A stretch of 64,000 nucleotides of DNA from Nocardia sp. NBC_00416 (GTDB lineage Bacteria; Actinomycetota; Actinomycetes; Mycobacteriales; Mycobacteriaceae), in contig NZ_CP107932.1 in the NCBI RefSeq assembly GCF_036032445.1, positions 64,501 to 128,500 of the forward strand, written 5' to 3'. Shown here one piece after another: positions 8,480 through 15,703 of this stretch. Under the pieces are notes generated by a model that was not told the origin of the DNA, did no database searches, and saw nothing but the letters and a program-made list of their open reading frames with translations. The stretch's first letter is position 1; each line of letters opens with the position of its first letter. A program made the position numbers and the translations under genes.

Positions 8480-9655
8480 TCAGCTCCGCGGCAGGCCGAG
8501 GACGCGCTGGGCGATGATATTGCGCTGGATCTCGGAGGTTCCGCCGGCGATGGTGCCGGAGAAGCTGCGTAGATACCGCTCGAACCAGCTCGGTGCGTGA
8601 TCCTCGAGATTGAGCAGATTGTGCCGGGAAGTGACCGTCGGATGCGTCAGGCCGTCGGCCCCGGCGGCGTCGAGCGCGGCCTCGAGCCCGCGCTGCACAC
8701 CTTCGGACCCCAGCAGTTTCAGCACCGATAGCGCCGCGACATCCGTTTCACCGCGGGCTTCCCGGGCCAGCGCCGCCGAGCCCAGCAATTCCAGTGCCTG
8801 CAGATCCATCACCGCGGTCGCGAACCGGTCCTTGTCCAGTTCGGTGCGCGGGGTGAAATCCTTGACCAGCATGCGCAGTCGCTGGGCGAAACTCATCCAC
8901 AGCAGGGTGCGTTCATGGCCCAGCGAGCCGTTGGCCACAGTCCAGCCCTTGTTCAGCTCACCGACGAGATTTTCCCTCGGCACGCGGGCGTCCTCGAAGA
9001 ACACCTCGTTGAAATCGAGATCGTCCGGGGCGCAGGCCGAGGCGAACGGGCGGCGGCGCACGCCGGGTGTGTCGGTGGGGATCAGCAGGACCGAGATGCC
9101 GCGGTGTTTGGGAGCGTCCGGGTCGGTGCGGACGAAGGTCAGGATCACATCGGAGTCGTGTGCGCCCGAGGTCCACACCTTCTGGCCGTTGACCACGAAA
9201 TGGTCGCCGTCGGCGACGGCGCGGGTGCGCAGGCCGGCCAGGTCCGAGCCGGCGCCGGGCTCGCTCATCCCGAGCGCCGCCGGCATCTCCCCGCGCAGGA
9301 TCGGCACCGCCCATTTCCGCTGCTGTTCGGGTGTGCCGAAGGTGATGAGGGAGGCGGCGATGATGCCCTGTCCCTGGGGATTGCAGCTCTCGTAGATCTT
9401 GCGCGCGCCCAGTTCCTCGCGGTGTACGTACTGCTGCAGAACCGTGGCGTTGCGGCCGCCGAATTCGGGGGGATAACCCGGGACCAGCCAGCCGTGGTCG
9501 AATTGCGTCGACTGCCATTCCCGGGCCCACTGCGGCACATGCGAGCTCGAGCGCGGTCGTTCGACCGCGGTGGCCTCGGGCGGCAGATGCTCGTCGAGGA
9601 ACGCGATGAACTCGGCGCGGAACCGTTCCACGTCCTCGTCGAAAGTCAGCTGCAC
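8480..9655 (-). CDS. Acyl-CoA dehydrogenase (FadE type)
   Basis: The 391-residue flavoprotein has both acyl-CoA dehydrogenase signatures, GMSEPGAGSDLAGLRT in the middle and GGTSEIQRNIIAQRVLG at the C terminus. It should catalyse FAD-dependent alpha,beta-desaturation of an acyl-CoA. The sequence is closest in style to the FadE proteins of sterol or terpenoid degradation clusters rather than straight-chain enzymes, but the substrate cannot be read. A near-perfect copy of the palindrome GAGAATA-N-TATTCTC (9680-9694) lies 25 bp before the start, and the TetR gene diverges on the other side, so it is probably controlled by that regulator. Confidence 0.9.
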   Translation of the reverse strand: MQLTFDEDVERFRAEFIAFLDEHLPPEATAVERPRSSSHVPQWAREWQSTQFDHGWLVPGYPPEFGGRNATVLQQYVHREELGARKIYESCNPQGQGIIAASLITFGTPEQQRKWAVPILRGEMPAALGMSEPGAGSDLAGLRTRAVADGDHFVVNGQKVWTSGAHDSDVILTFVRTDPDAPKHRGISVLLIPTDTPGVRRRPFASACAPDDLDFNEVFFEDARVPRENLVGELNKGWTVANGSLGHERTLLWMSFAQRLRMLVKDFTPRTELDKDRFATAVMDLQALELLGSAALAREARGETDVAALSVLKLLGSEGVQRGLEAALDAAGADGLTHPTVTSRHNLLNLEDHAPSWFERYLRSFSGTIAGGTSEIQRNIIAQRVLGLPRS

Positions 9656-9679
9656 GGTGGACCTCCTTTTGCGAAATAT

Positions 9680-9694
9680 GAGAATATCATTCTC
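9680..9694. promoter_or_regulatory. GAGAATA-N-TATTCTC operator, copy 1
   Basis: GAGAATATCATTCTC matches the 15-bp consensus at all but one arm position. It lies between the divergent acyl-CoA dehydrogenase and TetR genes, 25 bp from the former's start and 83 bp before the TetR start, in an AT-rich stretch. This is the expected place for an autoregulated TetR operator. Confidence 0.75.
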
Positions 9695-9777
9695 TCAACG
9701 GGATATTCTAGTTTCCGAAGGTGGGCGACCAGCCGGGACGACGAGCGCGCTCCGGCGCGGCGATGGGAGGTACGGCC

Positions 9778-10446
9778 ATGCGGAGTGCCGGCAGTGGGCT
9801 GACCCTGCAGCAACGAATCGACGCCCGCTCGGTCCGCACCACCAAGCTGTTCGGCAGTACTCAGGTGCAGCGGTTCCTGGACGCGGCGCGGGCGTTGATC
9901 ACCGAACGGGGCAGTACCGATTTCACCATGCACGAGGTGGTCGACAACGCGGGGCAGTCGCTGCGCAGTTTCTACCTGCTCTTCGACGGCAAACATGAAC
10001 TGCTGCTCGCCCTTTATGAGGAGGCGATCGCCAAGGTGGCCGCTCAGATCCGGGAGGCCACCGGTAACGACGACGACCCGCTGGACAGGCTACGGCTGGC
10101 GGTGGAACTGCTCTTCGAGTTCTGCCGCCCCGACCCGGGTGCGCACCGCCCACTGTTCACCGAATACGCTCCGCAGCTGCTCATGTCGGATCCGATCGAG
10201 ATCCAGGTGGCGCACGCGTCGCTGTTCGAACTGCTGGCCGACCTCATGGGGGATGCCGCCGCCGCGGGTCATCTGCGGGCGCGCCCGCGCCGGATGGCGG
10301 CGATGACGCTGCAGACCGTGATGTTCGTGGCGCAGGGCGCTCGGACCGACGACGGCGCTCATTCGATCACCGCCGCGGAGGTATGGAATCTCTGCGCCTT
10401 CGGTGTGCTCGGGAAAGCCGGAGGCGCTGCGGGAACCGCTCGATGA
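9778..10446 (+). CDS. TetR family regulator, likely controller of the GAGAATA regulon
   Basis: The 222-residue protein has an N-terminal helix-turn-helix (about residues 20-65, with TMHEVVDNAGQSLRSFYLLFDGKHELL) and a helical ligand-binding domain. The ATG at 9778 is preferred over two starts upstream because GGGAGG at 9765 gives normal spacing. Palindromes of one sequence family flank the gene (9680 and 10506) and recur at other catabolic promoters in the window. The regulator is therefore the best candidate for their binding protein, as an acyl-CoA or substrate-responsive repressor. That link is inference. Confidence 0.85.
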   Translation: MRSAGSGLTLQQRIDARSVRTTKLFGSTQVQRFLDAARALITERGSTDFTMHEVVDNAGQSLRSFYLLFDGKHELLLALYEEAIAKVAAQIREATGNDDDPLDRLRLAVELLFEFCRPDPGAHRPLFTEYAPQLLMSDPIEIQVAHASLFELLADLMGDAAAAGHLRARPRRMAAMTLQTVMFVAQGARTDDGAHSITAAEVWNLCAFGVLGKAGGAAGTAR

Positions 10447-10505
10447 GCGAGGGGTGAGCAGACCGCTCGGTCGGCGATTCGCGGGGCGCGGTGCAGCGGA
10501 TATGC

Positions 10506-10526
10506 TATTCTCGATTTTCGAGAATA
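10506..10526. promoter_or_regulatory. Related palindrome with half-sites facing outwards
   Basis: TATTCTCGA-TTT-TCGAGAATA is a perfect inverted repeat with 9-bp arms. It contains the CGAGAATA half-site of the other operators, but in the opposite relative orientation. It lies 60 bp before the acyl-CoA ligase start, in the leader after the TetR gene, and is likely a regulatory site for the ligase gene. Confidence 0.65.
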
Positions 10527-10585
10527 CCGATATCACCACTGGCTGGGCGCCCGATCGCGGCGCTCGGTGTTCAGGAAGTAGTCGT

Positions 10586-12088
10586 ATGAGTATTTCGCTA
10601 CTGCTGGATATGGCGGCGTCGAACAATCCCGACCGGGTGGCCGTCGTATCCGGTGAATCACGCTGGACCGGAGCGGAACTGGACGCGCTGGCCCACGGCG
10701 GCGCGGGCGCGATCGTGGCCTCGAGCGCGCGCAGTGTCGCCTACGTGGGTACCGGGGGCGCGCTGCTGCCGCTGCTGATCTTCGCCGCGGCCCGGGCCGG
10801 AGTGCCGTTCACCCCGTTGAACTACCGGCTCAGCGGCGACAAACTCGCCGAGCTCATCGCCCGGCTCGACGCGCCGCTGGTGGTGCACGACGACGACTAC
10901 GCCGCCGCGGTCGACGGGACGGCCGACCAACTGTGGAAGTCCGTGGAATTCGTGGATCGGGCCCGGTCCACGGAACCGGCCGGGGCGGAACCGGATCCCG
11001 ACTCCGCCGCCGTCGTCCTGTTCACCTCCGGCACGACCTCGCAGCCGAAGGCCGTGGAACTCTCGCATAACAATCTCGTCAGCTATATCACCGGCACCGT
11101 GGAATTCGCCGCCGCCGAACCCGACGACGTCTCGCTCATCTGCGTGCCGCCCTACCATGTGGCCGGGGTGAGCGCGGCACTGTCGAACCTCTACGCCGGC
11201 CGGAAAGTGGTGTACCTGCGCAGCTTCGACCCCGCGGAATGGATTCGTCTGGTGGCGACGGAGCGGGTCACCACGGCGACCGTCGTCCCGACCATGCTGG
11301 ACCGGATCGTCACCGGACTGAAGTCCACCGGCGCGCGGCTGCCGACGCTGCGCACCCTGGCCTACGGCGGCTCGAAAGTGGCGCTGCCGCTGGTGCGCAC
11401 CGCGCTCGAACTGCTGCCCGAGGTCGGCTTCGTCAACGCCTACGGGCTCACCGAGACCAGTTCCACCATCGCGGTGCTCGGCCCCGACGATCACCGGGCG
11501 GCACTGGCCTCCGATGACGAGAAGGTGACCAGGCGGCTCGGCTCGGTCGGGCAGCCCGTACCGGGAATCGAAGTGCAGATCCGGGACGAGGGCGGCGCGC
11601 CGGTACCGGCCGGTACCGCGGGTGAGCTGTTCGTGCGCGGACCTCAGGTCTCGGGCCGCTACACCGGCATCGGCTCGGTGCTCGACGCCGAGGGCTGGTT
11701 CCCGACCAAGGACCTCGCGGTCCTCGACGCCGACGGATACCTGTTCATCCACGGTCGCAGTGACGACACCATCATCCGCGGCGGCGAGAACATCGCGCCG
11801 GCCGAGATCGAAGACGTCCTGGTGGAACACCCGGCCGTGCACGATGTCGCGGTGGTCGGGGTCGAGGATGCCGGATGGGGGCAGATCATCGTCGCGGTCG
11901 TGGTCCTCGCCGACCCCGCGAGCACGCCCGATCCCGAGGAGTTGCGTGCCTATGTGCGCTCCGGGCTGCGCGGCTCCCGCACCCCGGACCGGGTGGTGTT
12001 CCGGGCGGAACTGCCCGCCACGCCCACCGGGAAGATCCTGCGCCGCGAACTCGTCGCCGAGTTGACCAGCGAAACCGCCGGCGCGTAG
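10586..12088 (+). CDS. AMP-forming acyl-CoA ligase (FadD type)
   Basis: The 500-residue protein belongs to the ANL superfamily and should activate a carboxylic acid to its CoA thioester via an acyl-adenylate. Visible motifs are the P-loop FTSGTTSQPKAV, the YGLTETSS motif, the hinge region with IHGRSDDTIIRGGENIAPAEIE, and a C-terminal PTGKILRRE with the catalytic Lys. The ATG at 10586 follows an AGGAAG; the open frame upstream includes the operator and is not coding. It follows the TetR gene and precedes a small unknown gene. Confidence 0.9.
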   Translation: MSISLLLDMAASNNPDRVAVVSGESRWTGAELDALAHGGAGAIVASSARSVAYVGTGGALLPLLIFAAARAGVPFTPLNYRLSGDKLAELIARLDAPLVVHDDDYAAAVDGTADQLWKSVEFVDRARSTEPAGAEPDPDSAAVVLFTSGTTSQPKAVELSHNNLVSYITGTVEFAAAEPDDVSLICVPPYHVAGVSAALSNLYAGRKVVYLRSFDPAEWIRLVATERVTTATVVPTMLDRIVTGLKSTGARLPTLRTLAYGGSKVALPLVRTALELLPEVGFVNAYGLTETSSTIAVLGPDDHRAALASDDEKVTRRLGSVGQPVPGIEVQIRDEGGAPVPAGTAGELFVRGPQVSGRYTGIGSVLDAEGWFPTKDLAVLDADGYLFIHGRSDDTIIRGGENIAPAEIEDVLVEHPAVHDVAVVGVEDAGWGQIIVAVVVLADPASTPDPEELRAYVRSGLRGSRTPDRVVFRAELPATPTGKILRRELVAELTSETAGA

Positions 12089-12116
12089 CCGCGCCGCCTC
12101 GAAAGGAACAACGCTC

Positions 12117-12422
12117 ATGGTGAAAACCGGTACCCGGCTACGGAGCCAGGTGTGCGATACCCAGGTGATCATCGTCCGGGCCGCCGACAGCCTCGACGAC
12201 CTCCGCGCCGGCGGGGTGCCGATGGTGCCCATCGATGGAGGCGCCGCGGCCCCGGCGGGTAGCCCGCAGGAGGGTTTCACGGACGGCAATCTGATCGGCA
12301 AACGCTACGTCGACGACGGCGGCGCCGAAGTTCTCGTGACCAAGGCCGGTGCGGGCACGCTGAGTGTCGGCACCACGCCGCTGACCATCAAGGAAGCAAA
12401 GCCGCTGCCCGCTAGCGACTAG
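12117..12422 (+). CDS. Small conserved-looking hypothetical protein
   Basis: The 101-residue protein has no signal peptide or membrane segment. An N-terminal stretch with a single Cys (SQVCDTQVIIVRA) is followed by a glycine/proline-rich middle and an end reading DGGAEVLVTKAGAGTLSVG. The start follows GAAAGGAAC. It is 28 bp downstream of the ligase in the same direction, so it is probably co-transcribed with it. I have seen small proteins of this look beside acyl-CoA ligases in actinomycetes but cannot name a function. Confidence 0.6.
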   Translation: MVKTGTRLRSQVCDTQVIIVRAADSLDDLRAGGVPMVPIDGGAAAPAGSPQEGFTDGNLIGKRYVDDGGAEVLVTKAGAGTLSVGTTPLTIKEAKPLPASD

Positions 12423-12444
12423 ACGAGTGATCGAGGTGGGATAG

Positions 12445-13431
12445 ATGACCCAGGCCACCACCGACCCGCTGATCTTGGCGGCGGAGGAAGCCGACGCCGA
12501 GGCGGCGGCCGCGGACGCCGAGGCGGTCGCCGCGCAGGCTTCCGCCACGGCAGCCCGGGCGCGAGCTCGGGCCGCCCGGTTACGCCGGGAGGCCGGAAGC
12601 GTGGGCGAGCCGCCCGGCTCCCGCGCTTCCGGCGAAGCGAAACCGGTGGCCGAGAGTCTTTCGAAGACCTCCGATCACGCTTCGCCCGAGACGGGACCCG
12701 CAGTGGATCCGGCGCCGCCGACAACCGCCGACCCCGGCGCGTCCGGCGACGCGGTGTCCGACCCAGACCTCGCGACCGACCCCGACTCCGACTCCGTGAC
12801 AGACGCCGGCCTCGCCCTCGTGACAGATGCCGGTTCCGGCTCCGCGTCGGATGCGAACTCGACCCCGGACGCCGAACCGGCCGAGGACAAGCCTCGGGTT
12901 CGTCTCGGAAAGCTGGTTCGCGGCCGGCCGCTGCCCACGATCCGTCGTCCACGCGGCCGTACTCTCGGTCGTGTCCTGGCGGCGCTGGTCGTGGTCGCGG
13001 CCCTCGTGGTGGGCGGGTTCTCGATGTGGAACCACCACGAGGTCGGCGTCCAGCAGGCGCGCGAGGACGAGTACCTCAACGCCGCCCGGGAAGGTGTCAT
13101 CGCGCTCACCAGCATGGATTCCAGTCGCGCCGCCGACGATGTGCAGCGGGTACTCGATCACTCCACCGGCGCGTTCCGCACCGACTTCCAGACCCGCGCC
13201 GAGGACTTCGCCAAGGTCGTCGAACAGTCCAAGGTCGCCACCCAGGGCGAGATCACGGCGTCGGCCGTCGAATCCATGACCGACGAATCGGCGGTGGTGC
13301 TGGTCTCGGCCGCCTCCCGGATCACCAATTCCGCAGGCGCACAGCAGGAACCGCGCGCCTGGCGGCTGAGCGTCACGGTCACCCGGGACGGTTCGGAATT
13401 GAAGATGTCGAAAGTGGAGTTCGTGCCGTGA
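12445..13431 (+). CDS. Mce-associated membrane protein (Mam)
   Basis: The protein has 328 residues. The first 150 are low-complexity (an Ala/Glu coiled-coil-like start, then Asp/Pro/Ser-rich sequence), followed by an Arg-rich stop-transfer region, one membrane segment (about 172-192) and a C-terminal domain of the Mam type (AREGVIALTSMDSSRAADDVQRVLDHSTG). Mam proteins stabilise Mce complexes in mycobacteria. The stop overlaps the next start as GTGA. Its place 6.4 kb from mceF is unusual because these genes normally follow mceF directly. Confidence 0.85.
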   Translation: MTQATTDPLILAAEEADAEAAAADAEAVAAQASATAARARARAARLRREAGSVGEPPGSRASGEAKPVAESLSKTSDHASPETGPAVDPAPPTTADPGASGDAVSDPDLATDPDSDSVTDAGLALVTDAGSGSASDANSTPDAEPAEDKPRVRLGKLVRGRPLPTIRRPRGRTLGRVLAALVVVAALVVGGFSMWNHHEVGVQQAREDEYLNAAREGVIALTSMDSSRAADDVQRVLDHSTGAFRTDFQTRAEDFAKVVEQSKVATQGEITASAVESMTDESAVVLVSAASRITNSAGAQQEPRAWRLSVTVTRDGSELKMSKVEFVP

Positions 13432-13937
13432 AATTCCCCAGTTCTCTCCTGACGGCCCGCCGTTCCCGCGAGCCGGTGCTGCTCACCCTGGTCGCCGTGG
13501 TCGCGGTGGCGGTGGCCGCCGCCCTGCTGCTCTTCCAATACCGTCCGGACAACCACGGTGACGCGGTGAAGAACGAAGTCCTCTCGGCCGCGACCGAGGG
13601 CACCGTCGCCCTGCTGTCTTATTCACCCGAATCGCTGGACAACGATTTCGCCGCCGCGAAATCCCGGATGACCGGTGATTTCCTCACCTACTACAACCAG
13701 TTCACCGAAAAGGTCATCGCACCCGCCGCCAAAGAGAAGTCGGTGAAGACCACCGCGACGATCGTGCGCTCGGCGGTGGCCGAACTCCACTCGGATTCGG
13801 CGGTCGCGCTGCTGTTCATCAACCAGACGACCACCAGTGCCGAGAAACCGGACCCCGCGCTGGCGGCGAGCAGCGTCCGCGTGACCCTGTCGAAGGTAGA
13901 AGACTCATGGCTGATCTCGTCGTTCGATCCCGTCTGA
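13428..13937 (+). CDS. Mce-associated membrane protein (Mam), second copy
   Basis: The GTG start at 13428 overlaps the previous stop (GTGA) and gives 169 residues; the frame is open further upstream but antiparallel to no useful start. A membrane segment (about 18-37) is followed by the same fold as the preceding protein (ATEGTVALLSYSPESLDNDFAAAKSRMTGDF). The two Mam proteins are a tandem pair, as is normal behind mce operons, and probably work with the MceB-F proteins at the left edge. Confidence 0.88.
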   Translation: MKFPSSLLTARRSREPVLLTLVAVVAVAVAAALLLFQYRPDNHGDAVKNEVLSAATEGTVALLSYSPESLDNDFAAAKSRMTGDFLTYYNQFTEKVIAPAAKEKSVKTTATIVRSAVAELHSDSAVALLFINQTTTSAEKPDPALAASSVRVTLSKVEDSWLISSFDPV

Positions 13938-14158
13938 CCGCTTCCCCCGAGGCGGTGGGCGAGCGTCCGCTGCGAGTGCGTGCCGATGCGCCGGTCCTCG
14001 TCACGGTGTATCCGGTCCTGGACCACTTCTCCACCTGCCCGCGCTGCGGCTACCCGGCCGAGGCTTCGGCGACTGTGCGGACCTACGCGGACGGCGCGAC
14101 CGAGAGCGAAACGCTGATCACCTGCGGAATGCCCTGTGGCTGGGACGAGGTGCGGTAG
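13907..14158 (+). CDS. Small Zn-ribbon-like protein
   Basis: This 83-residue protein overlaps the end of the second Mam gene by 31 bp. It carries two cysteine pairs, CPRCGYPA in the middle and CGMPCGW near the C terminus, suggesting a zinc ribbon. The start has a GAAGGTAGAAG upstream. Overlap and direction suggest it is co-translated with the Mam genes. Its role is unknown. Confidence 0.65.
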   Translation: MADLVVRSRLTASPEAVGERPLRVRADAPVLVTVYPVLDHFSTCPRCGYPAEASATVRTYADGATESETLITCGMPCGWDEVR

Positions 14159-14204
14159 CGGGCGAAGTTACCGCGCAGCCGACGAAACCGAAAGCGCCGG
14201 AGCG

Positions 14205-14870
14205 GTGGTTCTCGCCGGATCGCTGACCGTGGCCGGCCCGGCGAATGCGGCGTCCTCTCCGATCGCGGCGTGCGGTGGCGGCAGCTACCACGAAATCGAC
14301 CACCACGACCTGGGGAGCGTCGCCACCATCCGCCTGCTCTACAACGGCTCCACCAATTGCGTGGTCACGTGGAGGAAGAACCCTGGCACCGCGATCCGCG
14401 TGCTTGCCGCCATCGCGAAACAGAACGCGGAAGGAAGCTTCCTCGACTACGTCAACGACGACGGCAAATTCACCACCTACGCCGGCCCGGTAAAGGTGAA
14501 CGCCGCGAGGGTCTGCATCGACTGGGGAGGCGGCGTAACGATCAACGGGGTGTGGAACGTCTGGTACTCGGGTGCGTCCGACTCCGGGGTACGAGTCTCC
14601 GCGTCGGGAGCACCCCCGGGTCGGCTCGACCAGGGAAGCGCCCGGCAGGGACCGCGGTCGTGGTCTCGATCGGGACCGCTAGAGCGGTCCTGGTCATGGT
14701 CGCCGCGACGGCATCCTCGATCTCCCGGCCTAGCTGAGACCACTTCTTTGTACGCTGTTCGTGGATCGTGTCGGCACGCCTTGTCGGTCCAGTGCAGGCA
14801 GACGGGCTCGGAGTTGGTGATCCCCGGTTCCGAGGACACAACCATGGGCTGGTTCGATCTTCCGATATGA
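14205..14870 (+). pseudogene. Damaged SapA-like (spore-associated protein A) secreted protein
   Basis: The frame contains a convincing block of a small secreted actinobacterial protein: a signal-peptide end (LTVAGPANAASS), two Cys-bearing segments (AACGGGSY, STNCVVTW) and CIDWGGGVT. Together these resemble the SapA family of Streptomyces. The front is wrong: only a GTG at 14205 is available, leaving a hydrophobic core without the basic n-region, while a basic stretch lies in another frame just upstream, as expected after a frameshift. The back is also wrong, since about 90 Arg/Ser-rich residues follow the end of the family domain before a stop. I read it as a relic, though a start inside the preceding gene cannot be excluded. 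Confidence 0.45.
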
Positions 14871-15412
14871 CGACATCGACGCCCGGAGATCTGGTCCTGC
14901 CCGCTGCGCTGGCCGAGGTGGCCGGCCTCGGCTTCGAGTGGGAATGGGACGAGGACGCCGATGAGGCTTCCGGTTGCGACTTCGAGCCCTACCAGCAGTT
15001 CGAGGCGCCGGAGCGGACCGCGCGGTGGTTCCGCCTGTGGACGGGCAACGACGAGGCAGACGGTGGCGAATTCCGCTTCTTCGGCGCGACCGGCGCAGGT
15101 GACTATGCGGGCTTCTGGCTGGTTCGTCCCGATGCGCCGGTGACCGAACAGCCCGTTGTCTATATCGGGTCGGAGGGCGAATGCGGCATAGTAGCAGCGG
15201 ATCTCGGTGATCTGCTCTGGCTGTTCGCGCATGATCTGGGACCCGCTGAGGCGTTCGCCGACCCGAGTCGCGCGACGCGGCCGAACGAGGCGTTCCGGGC
15301 CGTCGCCGAGCGATACGCACCGGGACGGGACCGGCCCGCTGCGGACATTGTGGCGGGAGCGCGGGCGGAGTTTCCGGCCTTCCCGGAACTCATCGCCGCG
15401 ATGTGCCGATGA
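14867..15412 (+). CDS. SUKH/SMI1-KNR4-like protein
   Basis: From the ATG at 14867 the protein has 181 residues. The order of elements (acidic N-terminal helix with W-E-W, a FGATGAGDYAGFW segment, then VYIGSEGECGIVAADLGDLLWLFAHDLGP) resembles the SUKH superfamily. Many SUKH members are immunity proteins to polymorphic or contact-dependent toxins. No toxin gene is adjacent, so it may be an orphan immunity gene or a domestic relative. An in-frame start 99 bp upstream would lie in the degenerate sequence before it and is rejected. Confidence 0.55.
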   Translation: MTTSTPGDLVLPAALAEVAGLGFEWEWDEDADEASGCDFEPYQQFEAPERTARWFRLWTGNDEADGGEFRFFGATGAGDYAGFWLVRPDAPVTEQPVVYIGSEGECGIVAADLGDLLWLFAHDLGPAEAFADPSRATRPNEAFRAVAERYAPGRDRPAADIVAGARAEFPAFPELIAAMCR

Positions 15413-15703
15413 TCATTGGGGATTCCCGCTCGGCGGCGCCCCGCACCGCCGGCTGTCATGCCGGTCGTGCGGTTGGCCCGTCGCCGCGTCGGACTTCGCC
15501 CGGTTCGTCTCGGCCAGCACCGTGATCGCGTGCACCGGGCAGTCGAGCAGCGCCCGGGCCACGGCGTCCTCGTCGCCGGGGGCGATGGCCGGACCGCCGG
15601 CCAGCGACGCGTAACCCCAGTCGTCGAGCGGGAAGTGCTCGGGTGCGTGCTTGGCGCAGATCCCGAATCCGTCGCACAGTGTGCGGTCCAGTTTGATCCT
15701 CAC
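15413..15703 (-). CDS. 3Fe-4S-type ferredoxin
   Basis: The start is a GTG at 15703 overlapping the stop of the NuoF-like gene (GTGA); a longer frame exists but only through that gene. The 96-residue product has Cys10, Cys16 and Cys55 in the C-x5-C...C-P pattern of the 3Fe-4S ferredoxins that feed actinobacterial P450s. The last 30 residues are a charged tail without cluster ligands. With the flavoprotein upstream it should form an NAD(P)H-to-P450 electron chain. Its spacing is identical to that of the ferredoxin at 39165. Confidence 0.85.
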   Translation of the reverse strand: MRIKLDRTLCDGFGICAKHAPEHFPLDDWGYASLAGGPAIAPGDEDAVARALLDCPVHAITVLAETNRAKSDAATGQPHDRHDSRRCGAPPSGNPQ

